A stretch of 64,000 nucleotides of DNA from Musa acuminata AAA Group (GCF_036884655.1 NC_088331.1:18037501-18101500); one strand, 5' to 3'; shown: positions 1-11,147, counted from the first letter of the stretch. Notes: generated by a model from the letters alone, not told the origin. Numbers and translations: made by a program.

Positions 1-503
1 AAGGAAAGAACTGTTGAATGATACCATGTTATGATTGCTTGAAAAATAATTTGTATGAATTTCTTTACAAGTTGAAAAATGACATGAATCTTTACCACAC
101 TTATTGTGGAATCGCTCCCCTTTTTGTTCATGACAAAGGGGGAGAAGTATGTGATAAATTGATGATAAATGTTTGCATCATGATAAGATATCTAGAGCTT
201 AATTTTAAATATTACAAATTGATATCTTGTCATAGAATGAATTGCTATGATTGCTATCCTTCATGTTTGAAATATAAGACTTGAAAATGGATGTCATGCC
301 TTGACATCATTTTCAGAAAGATACATCATGATAGGAATCATGATGGGGGTATTGATAAGTTTAAATGAACTTAACTTATCAATGTCTCTTGAATTCAAAG
401 GCTTTGAATTCAAGAATGACATATCTCAAGGATGGCATGTAGATAGTGGGAGTTAAGGCTAACTCCGTCATCAATTGATTATCATCATCAAAAAGGGAGA
501 GAT
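1..503 (+). other. 3' non-coding end of a SIRE-like Copia element
   Basis: This AT-rich stretch has no credible coding capacity; the small ORF from 18 is a chance frame. It ends in a polypurine tract directly before an LTR that starts TGTTGAA, so it is the 3' untranslated part of a plus-strand element whose body lies outside the window. Around 115-147 a pyrimidine run (cccctttttg) and a purine run (aaagggggagaag) form a hairpin-like PPT copy, which recurs in the 3' regions of the other SIRE-like elements here (for example near 41555 and 44120). Confidence 0.75.
490..503 (+). promoter_or_regulatory. Polypurine tract (plus-strand DNA primer site)
   Basis: The run aaaaagggagagat lies immediately 5' of the LTR start TGTTGAA at 504. 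In LTR retrotransposons this purine run resists RNase H and primes plus-strand cDNA synthesis. It matches the tract beside the other SIRE-like 3' LTRs in this window apart from small changes. Confidence 0.8.
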
Positions 504-999
504 TGTTGAAAATCAGATTTTGATAATGAAGTCAATTGTCATTTGTTTATCGAATCTATATGTTGAGATAAGTGTGCAAAATTAACTACAATGGCAGTAA
601 GACATGTAGCAGGTGTTGAGCCGGAGTCAAGATCAAGATCATGTTGGGGGTTCGAGAGTTCGTCGGAAGTCCGAACGTTCATCGGAGGTTCTACGAGAAC
701 AATCAGAGAAGTCCAGGAGCTTGCCAAAGAAGCTCATTGGAACTCACCAAGAAGATCATTGCAAAATCCAAGAGTTTGCTGGGAGTCTGCTTGAGCATCG
801 CCAAGGGTTCGTCGGATGTTCGCCGGAAGTTCGCCGGAAGCTCGCTGGAAGAAGCGATTGACGCACTGGAACACGATTTGCAGTATTGATGTCTTAATTG
901 TCATAGTTAGTATATAGATTAAGTTAGAATTGGGAGGTGATCCCATTAACTTAATCACAAGCCAACTAGGCCCTTAACATACCCAAATTGGGCCGAATG
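504..999 (+). repeat. 3' LTR of SIRE-like Copia element, left part
   Basis: The LTR begins TGTTGAAAATCAG after the polypurine tract and shares its sequence with the reverse complement of the minus-strand LTRs ending GATTCAACA elsewhere. It is cut at 999 by the Copia element at 1000-9604 and resumes at 9610. The 5 bases 995-999 (GAATG) are the left target-site duplication. The ORFs reading through it are LTR shadows. Confidence 0.85.
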
Positions 1000-2492
1000 T
1001 GTTGGGAAATCTTGGGGCGACATCATATGCGCAGCGGAAGAACAAGAAAACAAAATCCCCGATTCCCAAAGAGATGTTCGTCGTCTTGCGAAGATTGGAG
1101 CGCAAAATCCACGAAACTTAAAACTGTGTATAGAGTAGATTGTGTTATCTAGGGAGATCGTATATCCCTGTTTCCTTGCAGATCCTTAGGAGAGGGTGAA
1201 GGAGGTAAAGCGACCTCCTCTCTAGCGGTGATCCACATAGCAGGGTTGTGACGACGCTCCTCAAAACTTCAGGCCTGCTCTGAGGTGGAGAGGGAGAGGA
1301 GAATAGGAAAGGCAAGCAAAAGACTCTTACCTATGAGGCTCTGAATCTCTCCTATTTATAGAGGTCCCCTATCAAACCCTAATGGGTCCTCCCCTAGTGG
1401 GTATTGGATCTGCATCCAATAAAACAAGGGCTCCGTCGGATATCTCATATCCGAACCTCTACTCATCGCAATGCCTACCATATGTGTGTGACCCTCTAGG
1501 CCCAATATCGAGTTGGCCGTGAGTCATACCTGTCAGAACTCCTTCTAACTCAGTGAATTATTATCCTTGTAATAATTCACTCGACTCATCGACTACGGAC
1601 GTACTAGGCCACTACGCCGTAGTCCCCAGACGATACAGGGGAGTCCAATCCATTGGACCTGTTTGTCCTCAATTACCGTGTACCTATAGTCCCTCATCCA
1701 TCTAATATCCTAGAGACCGTATATCGAGCATGGTGTTGTCAGACCCATACGGTTTCTACTCGAGTCTCGCTCTAATCGGATTCTCCCGGAGAACTCTTTC
1801 TCCCTCAAACTGAATGACCTTGGCCAGGGATTTGTCTGAGCAAGAACACATGGGATATTCCTCTCATGATGCCGAGAGTGGATGATCCTCTATCGACACT
1901 CAATAGCCCTCGTAAGGTCGACTACCACTCCCAATGACTAGCTGTACTAGATCTGGGACAGCCAAACCTATAAGTTTGGTATCAAAGAGTGGAGCACTCA
2001 TACAGGACATCCTTGGTGTCTCAAGTCTAAGGACCAAATACACCACTAGGACTACGGAATCGCTGTTTGACAATAAGACATCATCAACCATCCAGCATTC
2101 CGTAAGCGGATCAATCAGTGAACTCATTCTCCAATAAGCACCTATACTGTATCCCTAGTGTCCCTACACGAGCAGTTATGAGACCAACTGCATCCATCAT
2201 ATGGACGGGTATACAGCACTCCAGTCTGTCCGGTTATCACGATGTCCCTCTCGAGTAACCTATGACCGGGATTATTTAGGATATATGTATAAAGGTGAAT
2301 CGATCTCATTATCGTGATCTCATCACGATCCGATTCCCATTGCATAAATCCAAGGACATCACAATATATTTATGCATTTATGCAATAGTTATAAAGTGAT
2401 ATACACCAAAATATAATAAGCAAAAAGAATCTGTATCATATCACACGTGCCATCACTCACGTGATTGGCTTACTGGGCACCTATGACTAGCA
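1000..2492 (-). repeat. 3' LTR of the 1000-9604 Copia element
   Basis: It runs TGTTGGGAAATC to ACTAGCA and is 1493 bp. It pairs with 8113-9604 (1492 bp), from which it differs by scattered, mostly single-base changes. The block ctatttatag at 1352-1361 is the reverse complement of a TATA box (CTATAAATAG). ORFs inside it (for example 1934-2137) have no protein signature. Confidence 0.9.
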
Positions 2493-2506
2493 ATCTCCCA
2501 CTTGAC
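2493..2506 (-). promoter_or_regulatory. Polypurine tract of the 1000-9604 element
   Basis: Read on the minus strand the sequence is GTCAAGTGGGAGAT, directly upstream of the 3' LTR. This is where plus-strand cDNA synthesis of the element would be primed. Confidence 0.75.
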
Positions 2507-3757
2507 CTAAAGCCAATCACCTATGTGTCTGATCCCCATCAGACCCCTGTGACGCTCAAAGACAATCTGAGACAACGACTTTGTTAGTGGATCTACAATG
2601 TTATCTTCAGATGGAACTCTTTCCACTACTACATCTCCTCGCGTTACGATCTCTCTGATAAGGTGGAACCTCCTCAGAACATGCTTAGATTTCTGATGAG
2701 ACCCGGGTTCCCTTATTTGAGTAATCGCCCCATAGTTGTCACAATATAAGGAAGTCGACTTCTCGCTTTCTGGAACGACTCCCAAATCTATGATGAACAT
2801 CTTCAACCAGACTCCCTCCTTTGCTGCATCTGATGCAGCAATATACTCCGTCTCTGTGGTTGAATCGGCAGTAGTATCTTGCTTGGAACTCTTCCAGCAC
2901 ATTGCTCCTCCATTTAAGGTGTACACATACCTTGAATTCGACTTGCTATCATCGACATCAGACTGAAAACTTGAGTCAATGTAGCCTTCAACCTTAAGGC
3001 TATTACCTCCATATACTAGTAAAAGATCCTTAGTCCTTCTCAAGTACTTAAGGATACACTTTACTGCTTTCTAGTGCTCCAAGCCTGGATCCGCTTGATA
3101 CCTGCTCATGACACTCAGAGCATGCGCTATATCAGGCCTAGTACATAGCATGGCATACATGATAGACCCTATTGCTGAGGCATAAGGTATCATATTCATG
3201 TTCGCCCTTTCTTCTAGAGTCTTTGGGGACATACTCATAGAAAGCGATATCCTATGTCTCATCGGTATGAGACCTCTCTTGGAATTTTCCATGCCAAACC
3301 TTTTGACAATGGTTTCTATATACCTGGATTGGGACAAGCCAAGCATCCTCTTGGATCTATCTCTATAGATTCTAATCCCCAAGATATAGGATGCTTCCCC
3401 TAAGTCCTTCATAGAGAAGTGTCTAGATAACCAAGCCTTTACTGTGGATAGCATTCCTACGTCATTCCCAATGATGACGATATCATCCACATATAACACC
3501 AAAAAGGTGATAGCGCTTCCACTTACCTTTCTGTACACACAAGGCTCATCTTCGTTCTTAACGAAGTCATAAGATCTGATTGCCTCATCAAATCTTATGT
3601 TCCAACTTCGGGAAGCTTGCTTTAGTCCATAAATAGATCTAAGCAACCTACATACCTTATTTGGGCAGTTCTTGGACACGAATCCCTCAGGTTGCATCAT
3701 ATACACCTCCTCCTCGAGGTTCCCATTGAGGAATGCGATTTTCACATCCATCTGCAC
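2507..3757 (-). pseudogene. pol: Copia pol, reverse transcriptase and RNase H part
   Basis: The upstream segment (3071-3757) carries RT motifs: MQMDVKIAFLNG near its start, YGLKQA, and the catalytic YVDD. The downstream segment (2507-3043) carries copia RNase H signatures, including TETEYIAAS and the SKH histidine motif near its C-terminus. The two segments are in one frame, interrupted only by a TAG at 3071-3073 where the family usually has Trp. A frameshift separates this part from 3853-4377. The product would copy the genomic RNA in the particle and degrade the RNA strand; here it cannot be made intact. Confidence 0.9.
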
Positions 3758-3852
3758 CAGATCTCATAATCATAGTGTGCTACAATAGCCAATAGAATTC
3801 TGATGGATTTTCTCTTTGCTACGGGTGAGAAGGTTTCGTTGTAGTCAACACC

Positions 3853-4377
3853 TTACCTTTGACGATACCCCTTAGCCACTAGCCTTCCTTTATAGGTCTC
3901 TACCTTTCTATCTACTCCGATTTTTTTCTTAAAGATCCACTTGCGACCGATGGGTACAATACCTTCGAGCGCATCAACTAGGTTCCAAACCTTATTAGAG
4001 TACATAGAATCCATCTCAGAATTCATGGCTTCTTGCCACTTCCCGGAGTCTATACTCATAATAGCCTCCTCGTAGGTCTAAGGATCAATATCCTCAACAT
4101 CCTCTCCTCTAATATGTCCCACATATCTCTCAGGAGGATGAGATACTCAATCAGACCTGCGTAAAGTTGAAACTTGTGTATTAGGTACTTGAACAGACTC
4201 AGGCTGTAGAGTAGTGCTTGAGCTTGGTTCTCCAACCTCGCTTAACTCTATCATTGTCCCACTATCTCCGCCAAGAATGTGTTCCTTCTCAAGGAACACT
4301 ACTCTCTTAGCTACAAAGACCTTTTGGTCCTCGAGATGATAGAAATAATACCCACAAGTTTCCTTGGGGTATCCCAC
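3853..4377 (-). pseudogene. pol: Copia pol, integrase C-terminal to RT N-terminal part
   Basis: The frame contains KETCGYYFYHLED and VFLEKEH, typical of the region after the copia integrase core, and then the RT entry region with KWIFKKK and VETYKGRLVAKGY. An in-frame TAG near 4144 splits it where related proteins have Gln. It is in frame with the integrase part at 4567-5529 but shifted relative to the RT part at 2507-3757. Between 4378 and 4566 the same frame carries further stops. Confidence 0.85.
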
Positions 4378-4566
4378 AAATTTGCATTGCTCTATCCTTG
4401 ATTCTAACTTATCGGGGTTGTGTCTTTTAACGTGGGTAGGGCAGCCCCAAATCTTAACAACCTTAAGATCATGCTTCTTCCCTTTCTATATCTTATATGG
4501 TGTAGACACTACCGACTTAGTTGGAACTCTGTTCAGAAGGTAAGCTGCGATCTCTAGGGCATATCC

Positions 4567-5529
4567 CTAGAATAAGATGGGTAGGTCAGCGAAACTCATC
4601 ATAGACGGTACCATATCTAATAGTGTACGATTTCTCCTTTTAGAGACACCATTGAGTTGAGGTGTATAAGGAGGTGTCCATTGGGATAATATCCCATGGT
4701 CCTTGAGGAACTGAGTAAACTCTATACTTAAGTACTCACCTCCTCGATCTGATCGAAGAGTTTTGATACTCTTTCTAGTCTGGTTCTCCACCTCATTCTT
4801 ATACTCTCTGAATTTCTCAAAGGCCTCGGACTTGTACTTCATTAAGTACACATATCCATACCTTGAGAAATCATCAGTAAATGTAATGAAATAGGAGTAA
4901 CCTCCAATGGCATGAGTTGACATGGGTCCATATACATCACTATGTATGAGTTCCAACAACTCAGTGGCTCTCTCTCTAGTTCCACTAAATGGAGAGTTGG
5001 TCAGTTTTCCACGAATGCAAGGCTCACAAGTTGCATATGACACATAGTCGAATGGATCTAGATATCCATCATTTAGTAACTTTTGAATCCTTCTTTCATG
5101 GATGTGACCTAGCCTACATTGCCACAGGTATGCACTGTTCAACTCATCTTGTTTCCTTTTGGACACATTTACATTCATGATATGTGGAGTAGTGTCTAAC
5201 ATAAATAAACCATTATGCAATGTTCCTTTCGTGATGATCTTATCATATAATAATATCGAACAACCATTATTCTCAAAAACAAATTTATATCCACTAACTA
5301 TTAAACATGAAATGGAGATAATGTTTTTGATAATAGAAGGAACAAAATAACACGCATCTAATGCAATAAAAGCTCCACTAGGCAGATGTAGGGCGACCTC
5401 GCCAACAGCTACTAAACCAACTTTTGCTCCATTACCCATCTTGAGGTCCATCTCGCCTCTCTCTAGTCTCCTAGGCCTTGCCAAAACCTGCAACGAATTG
5501 CATATATGATAAGCACTACTGGTATCCAA
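4567..5529 (-). pseudogene. pol: Copia pol, protease and integrase part with lost catalytic residues
   Basis: Near the start a protease-like DTSS replaces the usual DTG/DSG. The GAG-pre-integrase region holds a zinc-binding motif with H142, C168 and C171, but the expected first His is Gln137. The integrase core shows D198 and D261, and the position 35 residues further, normally Glu, is Lys297 (NGVSKRRNR). So even read through, the integrase should be inactive. A TAG follows where Trp is expected. The segment is in frame with gag at 5533 across one TAG. Integrase would insert the cDNA into the genome. Confidence 0.9.
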
Positions 5530-5532
5530 TAC

Positions 5533-6380
5533 CTATGTGTTATCATAAGAGTCTGACAAATGGAGACTGATCATGAATGTACCTGAAGCTTCATCAAGCT
5601 TTTGTTTCGCCCTTTCTGCAAGGTACTCTTTGCAGTTTCTCTTCCAGTGCCCATCTTTACCACAGTGGAAGCACCGGCCTTTGTCCTTTGCTGGGTCTTT
5701 CTTAGCAACCTTTGCTTTACCCGGTTTGCCCTTGCCCTTTCCCTTCTTAAGGAACCTTTCTGCTTTCCTTTTCTTTTTTGTCTCACCAGTGTAGAGAATT
5801 GGCTTCTCTTTCTTAATAGTACTCTCTACCTCCCTCAACATATTGAGGAGCTCTAGGAGAGTCACCTCAAGCTTGTTCATATTAAAATTCATTATGAACT
5901 ATAAAAAGGAATCTGGTAGGGACTGAAGCACAATGTCCACACACAAGTTATCCTCTAGGACCATTCCTAGACCTGTGAGTTTCTCTATCCACTCAATCAT
6001 CTTTAGGACATGGTTCTGAACCGGTGTCCCCTCAGTCATCCTAGCGCGGAAGAGGCTCTTGGATATCTCATATCGCTGAGTCCTTCCCTGTTCCTCAAAC
6101 AATTTGCGGACATGTAGGAGAATGGATATCTCTATAACTCAGGAGTCATAGAGCCCAACATATAGCACTGAGCAAGAGTGGAGTCATCAATGTACTTCAC
6201 GTAGCGAGTGATCTCATCCTCGCTTGCCCCTTCTTCGGGCGTAGGCATCACTGTATCAAGGACGTACATGATTTTCTCCGCTGTGAGAACAATTCTCAAG
6301 TTACGGAGCCAATCCATAAAATTTGGACCAGTGAGGCGGTTGACATCAAGTATGCCACGTAAGGGATTTGAAAGCGACAT
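5533..6380 (-). pseudogene. gag: Copia gag, broken
   Basis: The N-terminal part (6132-6380) starts MSLSNPLRGILDVNRL and holds the conserved Gag region with GPNFMDWLRNLRI. The middle (5899-6102) shows typical Gag helices. The C-terminal part (5533-5892) is Lys/Gly-rich and contains one CCHC zinc knuckle, [14 protein letters not shown], for RNA packaging. There is a frameshift between 6132 and 6102 and an in-frame TAG near 5896. Gag would form the cytoplasmic particle. The chosen start is the first ATG of the open frame and matches the usual N-terminus of such proteins. Confidence 0.85.
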
Positions 6381-8099
6381 TTTTTGAAAATAAAGATGTA
6401 GCAGAAAATAATAATATGCATATTTTGCAATAAATAAACTATCAAGATATGGACTTCTATCTTAATATGCTCCCACTATTTTACTAACGAGTCATGCGAC
6501 ACCCTCAACACATGAAACGGAAGTCTCCGGCAGACTTCTAGTGGGGATCAGGATACAATCAGCATCTTAGTGTAACCTCGAGGGACTCGACCAATCACAC
6601 TAAGCCTAAAAGGTAGGCAACTCTTGCCGATCACAACTCCTTGTGATTCCCGTCCTGTTCGACCTCCGAATCACCATGGCCTCGAGGGACTCGACCAACC
6701 ATGATACTCGGTTAAGTCAACACCTTTGTTACAAGATGAGTCTGATTTGATGATATACCCTCGAGGGACTCGACTAAGCATACTATGCCCTCAGGTCACC
6801 GGTGACATCTCTTTGTCGTAAGCAAGATAGCGAATCGCGATATAGGTGAGTCTCGAGGGACTCGACCAACTCAACCTACACCCGGAATCGGTTCCTACTC
6901 ATAACGATGGAAGGCCAGGTGGGTCAATCTAATTGCCTCACGTTTGCCGACTTATATTATCAAGAGATGTTTCTATGATTTGGTCTCCTAATATGACATG
7001 TCACACATATACATATTTAATATATATCTACATCGCATGCAAATATATATACATATCTAGTATGTGTATAAGCAATCACACTAGATGATCATGGAACACA
7101 ACCTAATATGATTAGGCCTGAGCCAGTAGACCTAATCACTCACATCAAGATCTATGTGTGCAACGGTGCATCTTTATGCATCACGATCGTCCATCTCGTG
7201 GGTCCCGCTATCGCATCCACGCTCCCGCTGTGCCTCCTCATGTGATTAAAACTTAATTATAGGCACACAGGCCCGACAATAAACGAGAAATATAATAGAG
7301 GCTCGCAGACCTCAATAATAATAATCACAAGTACACACATCACACGGTCCATGATCATTTGTCCACACATCATTCATCACATGTATAAATAATCATCATC
7401 ATGTAGGACTACTAGATAATAATAAAATAATAATCAACTAAATCTTTTAATTAATTAATATTTTCTGAAATCAAGGACATGTAGGGAATTTCTCAATTCC
7501 TAAGGGTATTTTCATAATTTGGATAAAAGACAGAAACTGGAATTTCTCAAATTCACAGGGGCAAAACTATCATTTTGTCCAAAACCCTAATTCCCTCTTA
7601 CTCCTGCCGCCGCCACCACCCTGCTGGCGGCGGCCTGTGCGGCGGGGCGAGGGCACTGCCCTCGCCTGTAGGCGGCATGCCCGTTGGCGGCGCTGCCGCT
7701 GTAGGTGGGCGCCCCTGCGGGCACCGCCGCCTCCGTGGGCGGTTCTGCTGGCGAGGCAACGCCTGCATGCGGTGTTGTCCTGCCGGGCGGCCGCCCCTGT
7801 AAGGGGGTTTCGCCCGCGGGAGCCTGCGGCGCCTCACCCCACGGTAGAAGCGGTCGCAGGCGCCTTTGCCCGCGGGCTGCCAGCCCCGCCATACGCAAGC
7901 CTGCTACAAGCAAGCCACCGGCCACCTACTGCAGATGCAGCCCCTGTGCTGCCCACCATCGGCTGCGCTGCACGCACGCAGATCGAGGGCAATAACTGTT
8001 CCTACCCTTCCTTGTTTTTGCGTCAATGATTTTGACGTCAAAATTCTTCCTAAACACAGCACACGTAGTTCAAAACCAATCATTCGAACGAACAACCTG
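6381..8099 (-). other. Long 5' leader of the 1000-9604 element
   Basis: The 1.7 kb between the 5' LTR and gag has no protein signature. It holds four near-identical 19-base motifs (CCTCGAGGGACTCGACCAA and variants) at 6576-6594, 6680-6698, 6759-6777 and 6851-6869. Around 7600-7960 it becomes very GC-rich, dominated by cgccgcc and gcggcg, which creates several overlapping spurious ORFs on both strands. It is probably an RNA leader with packaging or translational structure; that is inference. Confidence 0.6.
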
Positions 8100-8111
8100 G
8101 CTCTGATACCA
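8100..8111 (-). promoter_or_regulatory. Primer binding site, initiator tRNA-Met
   Basis: The plus strand reads GCTCTGATACCA, the reverse complement of TGGTATCAGAGC, which pairs with the 3' end of plant initiator tRNA-Met. It lies one base from the 5' LTR at 8113 and fixes the element's orientation as leftward. Confidence 0.92.
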
Positions 8112-8112
8112 T

Positions 8113-9604
8113 TGTTGGGAAATCTTGGGGCGACATCATATGCATAGCGGAAGAACAAGAAAACAAAATCCCCGATTCCCAAAAAGATGTTTGTCGTCAT
8201 GCGAAGATTGGTGCGCAAAATCCGCGAAACTTAAAACTGCGTATAGAGTAGATTGTGTTACCTAGGGAGATCGTATATCTCTGTTTCCTTGCAAATCCTT
8301 AGGAGAGGGTGAAGGAGGTCAAGCGTCCTCCTCTCTAGCGGTGATCCACATAGCAGGGTTGCGACGACGCTTCTCAAAACTCCAGGCCTACTCTGAGGTG
8401 GAGAGGGAGAGGAGAATAGGAAAGGCAAGCAAATGACTCTTGCCTATGAGGCTCTGAATCCCTCCTATTTATAGAGGTCCCCTATCAAACCCAAATGGGT
8501 CCTCCCCTAGTGGGTATTGGATCTGCATCCAATAAGACAAGGGCTCCGTCGGATATCTCATATCCGAACCTCTACTCATCGCAATGCCTACCATATGTGT
8601 GTGACCCTCTAGGCCCAATATCGAGCTGGCCATGATTCAAACCTCTCAGAACTCCTTCTAACTCAGTGAATTATTATCCCTGTAATAATTCACTCGACTC
8701 ATCGACTACGGACGTACTAGGCCACTACGCCGTAGTCCCTAGACGATACAGGAGAATCCAATCCATTGGACCAGTCTGTCCTCAGTTACCATGTACCTAT
8801 AGTCCCTCATCCATCTAATAACCCAGAGACCGTATATTGAGCATGGTGCTGTCAGACCCATACAGTTTCTACTCGAGTCTCGCTCTAATCGGATTCTCCG
8901 GAGAACTCATTCTCTCTCAACCCAAATGACCCTGGCCAGGGATTTGTCTGAGCAAGAACACATGAGATATTCCTCTCATGATGCCGAGAGTGGATGATCC
9001 TCTATCGACACTCAATAGCCCTCGTAAAGTCAACTACCACTCCCAATGACCAGCTATAATAGATCTAGGACAGCCAAACCTATAAGTTTGGTATCAAAGA
9101 GTGGAGCACTTATATAGGACATCCTTGGTGTCTCAAGTCTAAGGACCAAATACACCACTAGGACTACGGAATCGCTGTTTGATAATAAGACATCATCAGC
9201 CATCCAGCATTCCGTAAGCGGATCAATCAGTGAACTCATTCTCCAATGAGCACCTATACTGTATCCCTAGTGTCCCTACACGAGCAGCTATGAGACCAAC
9301 TGCATCCATCATATGGACGGGTATACAGCACACCAGTCTGTCCGGTTATCACGATGTCCCTCTCGAGTAACCTATGACCGGGATTATTTAGGATTTGTGT
9401 TTAAAGGTGAATCGATCTCATTATCGTGATCTCATCACGATCCGATTCCCATTGCACAAATCCAAGGACATCACAATATATATATGCATTTATGCAATAG
9501 TTATAAAGTGATATACGTCAAAATATAATAAGCAAAAAGATTATGTATCAAGTCACACGTGCCATCACTCACGTGATTGGCTTGCTGGGCACCTATAACT
9601 AGCA
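8113..9604 (-). repeat. 5' LTR of the 1000-9604 Copia element
   Basis: It runs TGTTGGGAAATC to ATAACTAGCA, 1492 bp, next to the PBS. The reverse-complemented TATA box ctatttatag lies at 8464-8473 and is the likely promoter. The right target duplication is 9605-9609 (TAATG against GAATG on the left). Confidence 0.9.
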
Positions 9605-9609
9605 TAATG

Positions 9610-10458
9610 GAATAGCCCATTCGGACCCAGAATTCCTGCCTGATGGTGGCACCGCCTAGGAGACTCAATCTCCCAAGAGTTTTGGGTGGTAGCACCGTCC
9701 CTGTCAAGCGGTGGTACCACCGGCAGTTATTACTACCAACGGTGGTACCGCCGCAGTTATTACTGCCAGCGGTGGTACCGCCTCATCTTAGTCTTCGAGC
9801 GCTGTTTGGCGGTAGTACCGCCCAGACTGTGCAGTGGTACCGTTCAGTGACAAATGACAGGTGGTAGTACTGCCCAGTAATGGCAGTAGTACTGCTAGGA
9901 CCCCAAAAATTTGGGAATGGACACTTTTGAGCTCCAATTTCAAACTAGTTGGGGCCTATATAAACCCCACCCTTTCCTGCATGAAAGGGCACCAAAAGCT
10001 AGCTTTAATTCTGAGTATTTACGGGCTTAAAAGTGTTATAAAAGCTAGAGTTCTTCTCCCTCTTTCTTTCTAAGTGTTGATCATTCAAGAGAGGAGTGAA
10101 AACTTGTAAGGGTTGTCTCCTAAGCCCGTCAAAAGGAGAAAAGCTGTAAAAGGGTGGTTAGCCTTTGCCTATTGAAGGAATGCCTCTAGTGGATGTCGGT
10201 GACCTCGTCGGAAGAAGAAGACAAAAGTGGATGTAGGTCAAGATTGACCGAACCACTCTAAATCTCGGTTTGCATTTACTTTGTGTTATTTATCTTAACT
10301 ACAAACTGCCTCCATGGCTTTACATGAACTACACTTCTGTATGTTTTCAATTTAAAGATCTTTTCGAAACGATTTTCAACAAAATCAGATTTTAACCGAT
10401 AAAAGTTTTTCGCTACACTAATTCACTCCCCCCTCTTAGTGTGCTCTTGATCCTAACA
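9610..10458 (+). repeat. 3' LTR of SIRE-like Copia element, right part
   Basis: This continues the LTR cut at 999. It carries many copies of the palindromic motif GGTGGTACCGCC and its variants from 9640 to 9890, then a TATA box (TATATAAA, 9957-9964) in the context ggggcctatataaacccc. It ends ctcttagtgtgctcttgatcctaaca at 10458. The rejoined LTR is about 1.35 kb. The following DNA (10459 on) is the old insertion target. Confidence 0.85.
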
Positions 10459-10925
10459 AAAGTTTGACAAGAGAAGAGCTTCTAGAGCGATCTGCAAAGG
10501 GGTTATATTGGCATTGCGACGAGCTATGGAGCCGCGAGCATCATTGTGAAAAAGGAAGACTTCTTGTGATTGAACCAATAGAAGAAATGGTCATTGAACA
10601 TCCAGAAGAGAGACTTGAACATAAAGACGAAGATACAAAATAAGAGCCACAACCGACCGGCTTTATGGTACATGCACTAGCCGGCTTCTCAAACCCACAA
10701 ATGATGAAAGTTAGAGGCCTTCTCAAACAACAACTGATCACTATTCTCATCGACATGGGCAGCACTAATAACTTCCTAAATAGTAAGGTTGCTGCTCAGA
10801 TAGTACTCCACATCGAAGGTTGAAGCAAGTTCGACATAAAGGTCACCGACGGAAGAATCTTAAAGTGCGATCAAAGATATCCACAGGTGAAACTATTATT
10901 GCAAGACCAAGAAATTATCAAAATG
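10459..10925 (+). pseudogene. pol: Ty3/gypsy protease fragment
   Basis: Translating from about 10660 gives a protease-like stretch: VHALAGFSNPQMMKVRG, then LLKQQ and a mutated active site DMGSTNNF (normally DTG), followed by KVTDGRILKCDQR and LLLQDQEI. In-frame stops are present (for example after LHIEG). This is a relic of a Gypsy element, unlike the intact-frame chromodomain Gypsy at 28986. It is the target into which the SIRE-like element ending at 10458 inserted. Confidence 0.7.
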
Positions 10926-10939
10926 ATCGAACAACTATA

Positions 10940-11147
10940 AATTATAGTTTGCATTTCTATTATTATCATTTACTTACTTTGCGATTGCTTCACTTCCTCC
11001 TTACATGGCTTTCACAACCCTTACGAACAAACACGCTTTCAAGCAATCTTCCGAGATCGGTTTTTTATCGTACGAAGATTTTTAAACTGACATTTTTATC
11101 TGTTGCAATAATTCACCCCCCCTCTTAATGTCGACTCGATCCTAACA
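10940..11147 (+). repeat. Truncated 3' end of a SIRE-like LTR
   Basis: The sequence resembles the last 200 bases of the plus-orientation LTRs: gtttgcattt..., a cgtacgaagatttttaaac block, then gcaataattcacccccc and ctcttaatgtcgactcgatcctaaca. No PBS follows it, so the junction to the Copia fragment at 11148 is rearranged. Confidence 0.7.

Larger units (their letters stand above)
1000..9604 (-). mobile_element. Complete but inactivated Ty1/copia element nested in an LTR
   Basis: The element has two LTRs (1493 and 1492 bp), a PBS for initiator tRNA-Met at 8100-8111 and a purine tract beside the left LTR, so it is transcribed leftwards. Gag then protease-integrase-RT-RNase H is the copia order. 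Flanks are GAATG on the left and TAATG on the right, a target duplication with one mismatch. Its proteins differ clearly from the SIRE-like copies in this window, so it is another Copia lineage, which I cannot name securely. Both frames are broken, mainly by TAG codons. It inserted into a SIRE-like LTR that is itself a 3' LTR. Confidence 0.9.

Noticed and set aside
7575..8218. Several overlapping ORFs of 80-130 residues on both strands
   Set aside because: They follow from the GC-rich island of a Copia leader, are Arg/Pro/Ala-rich in all frames and show no domain.
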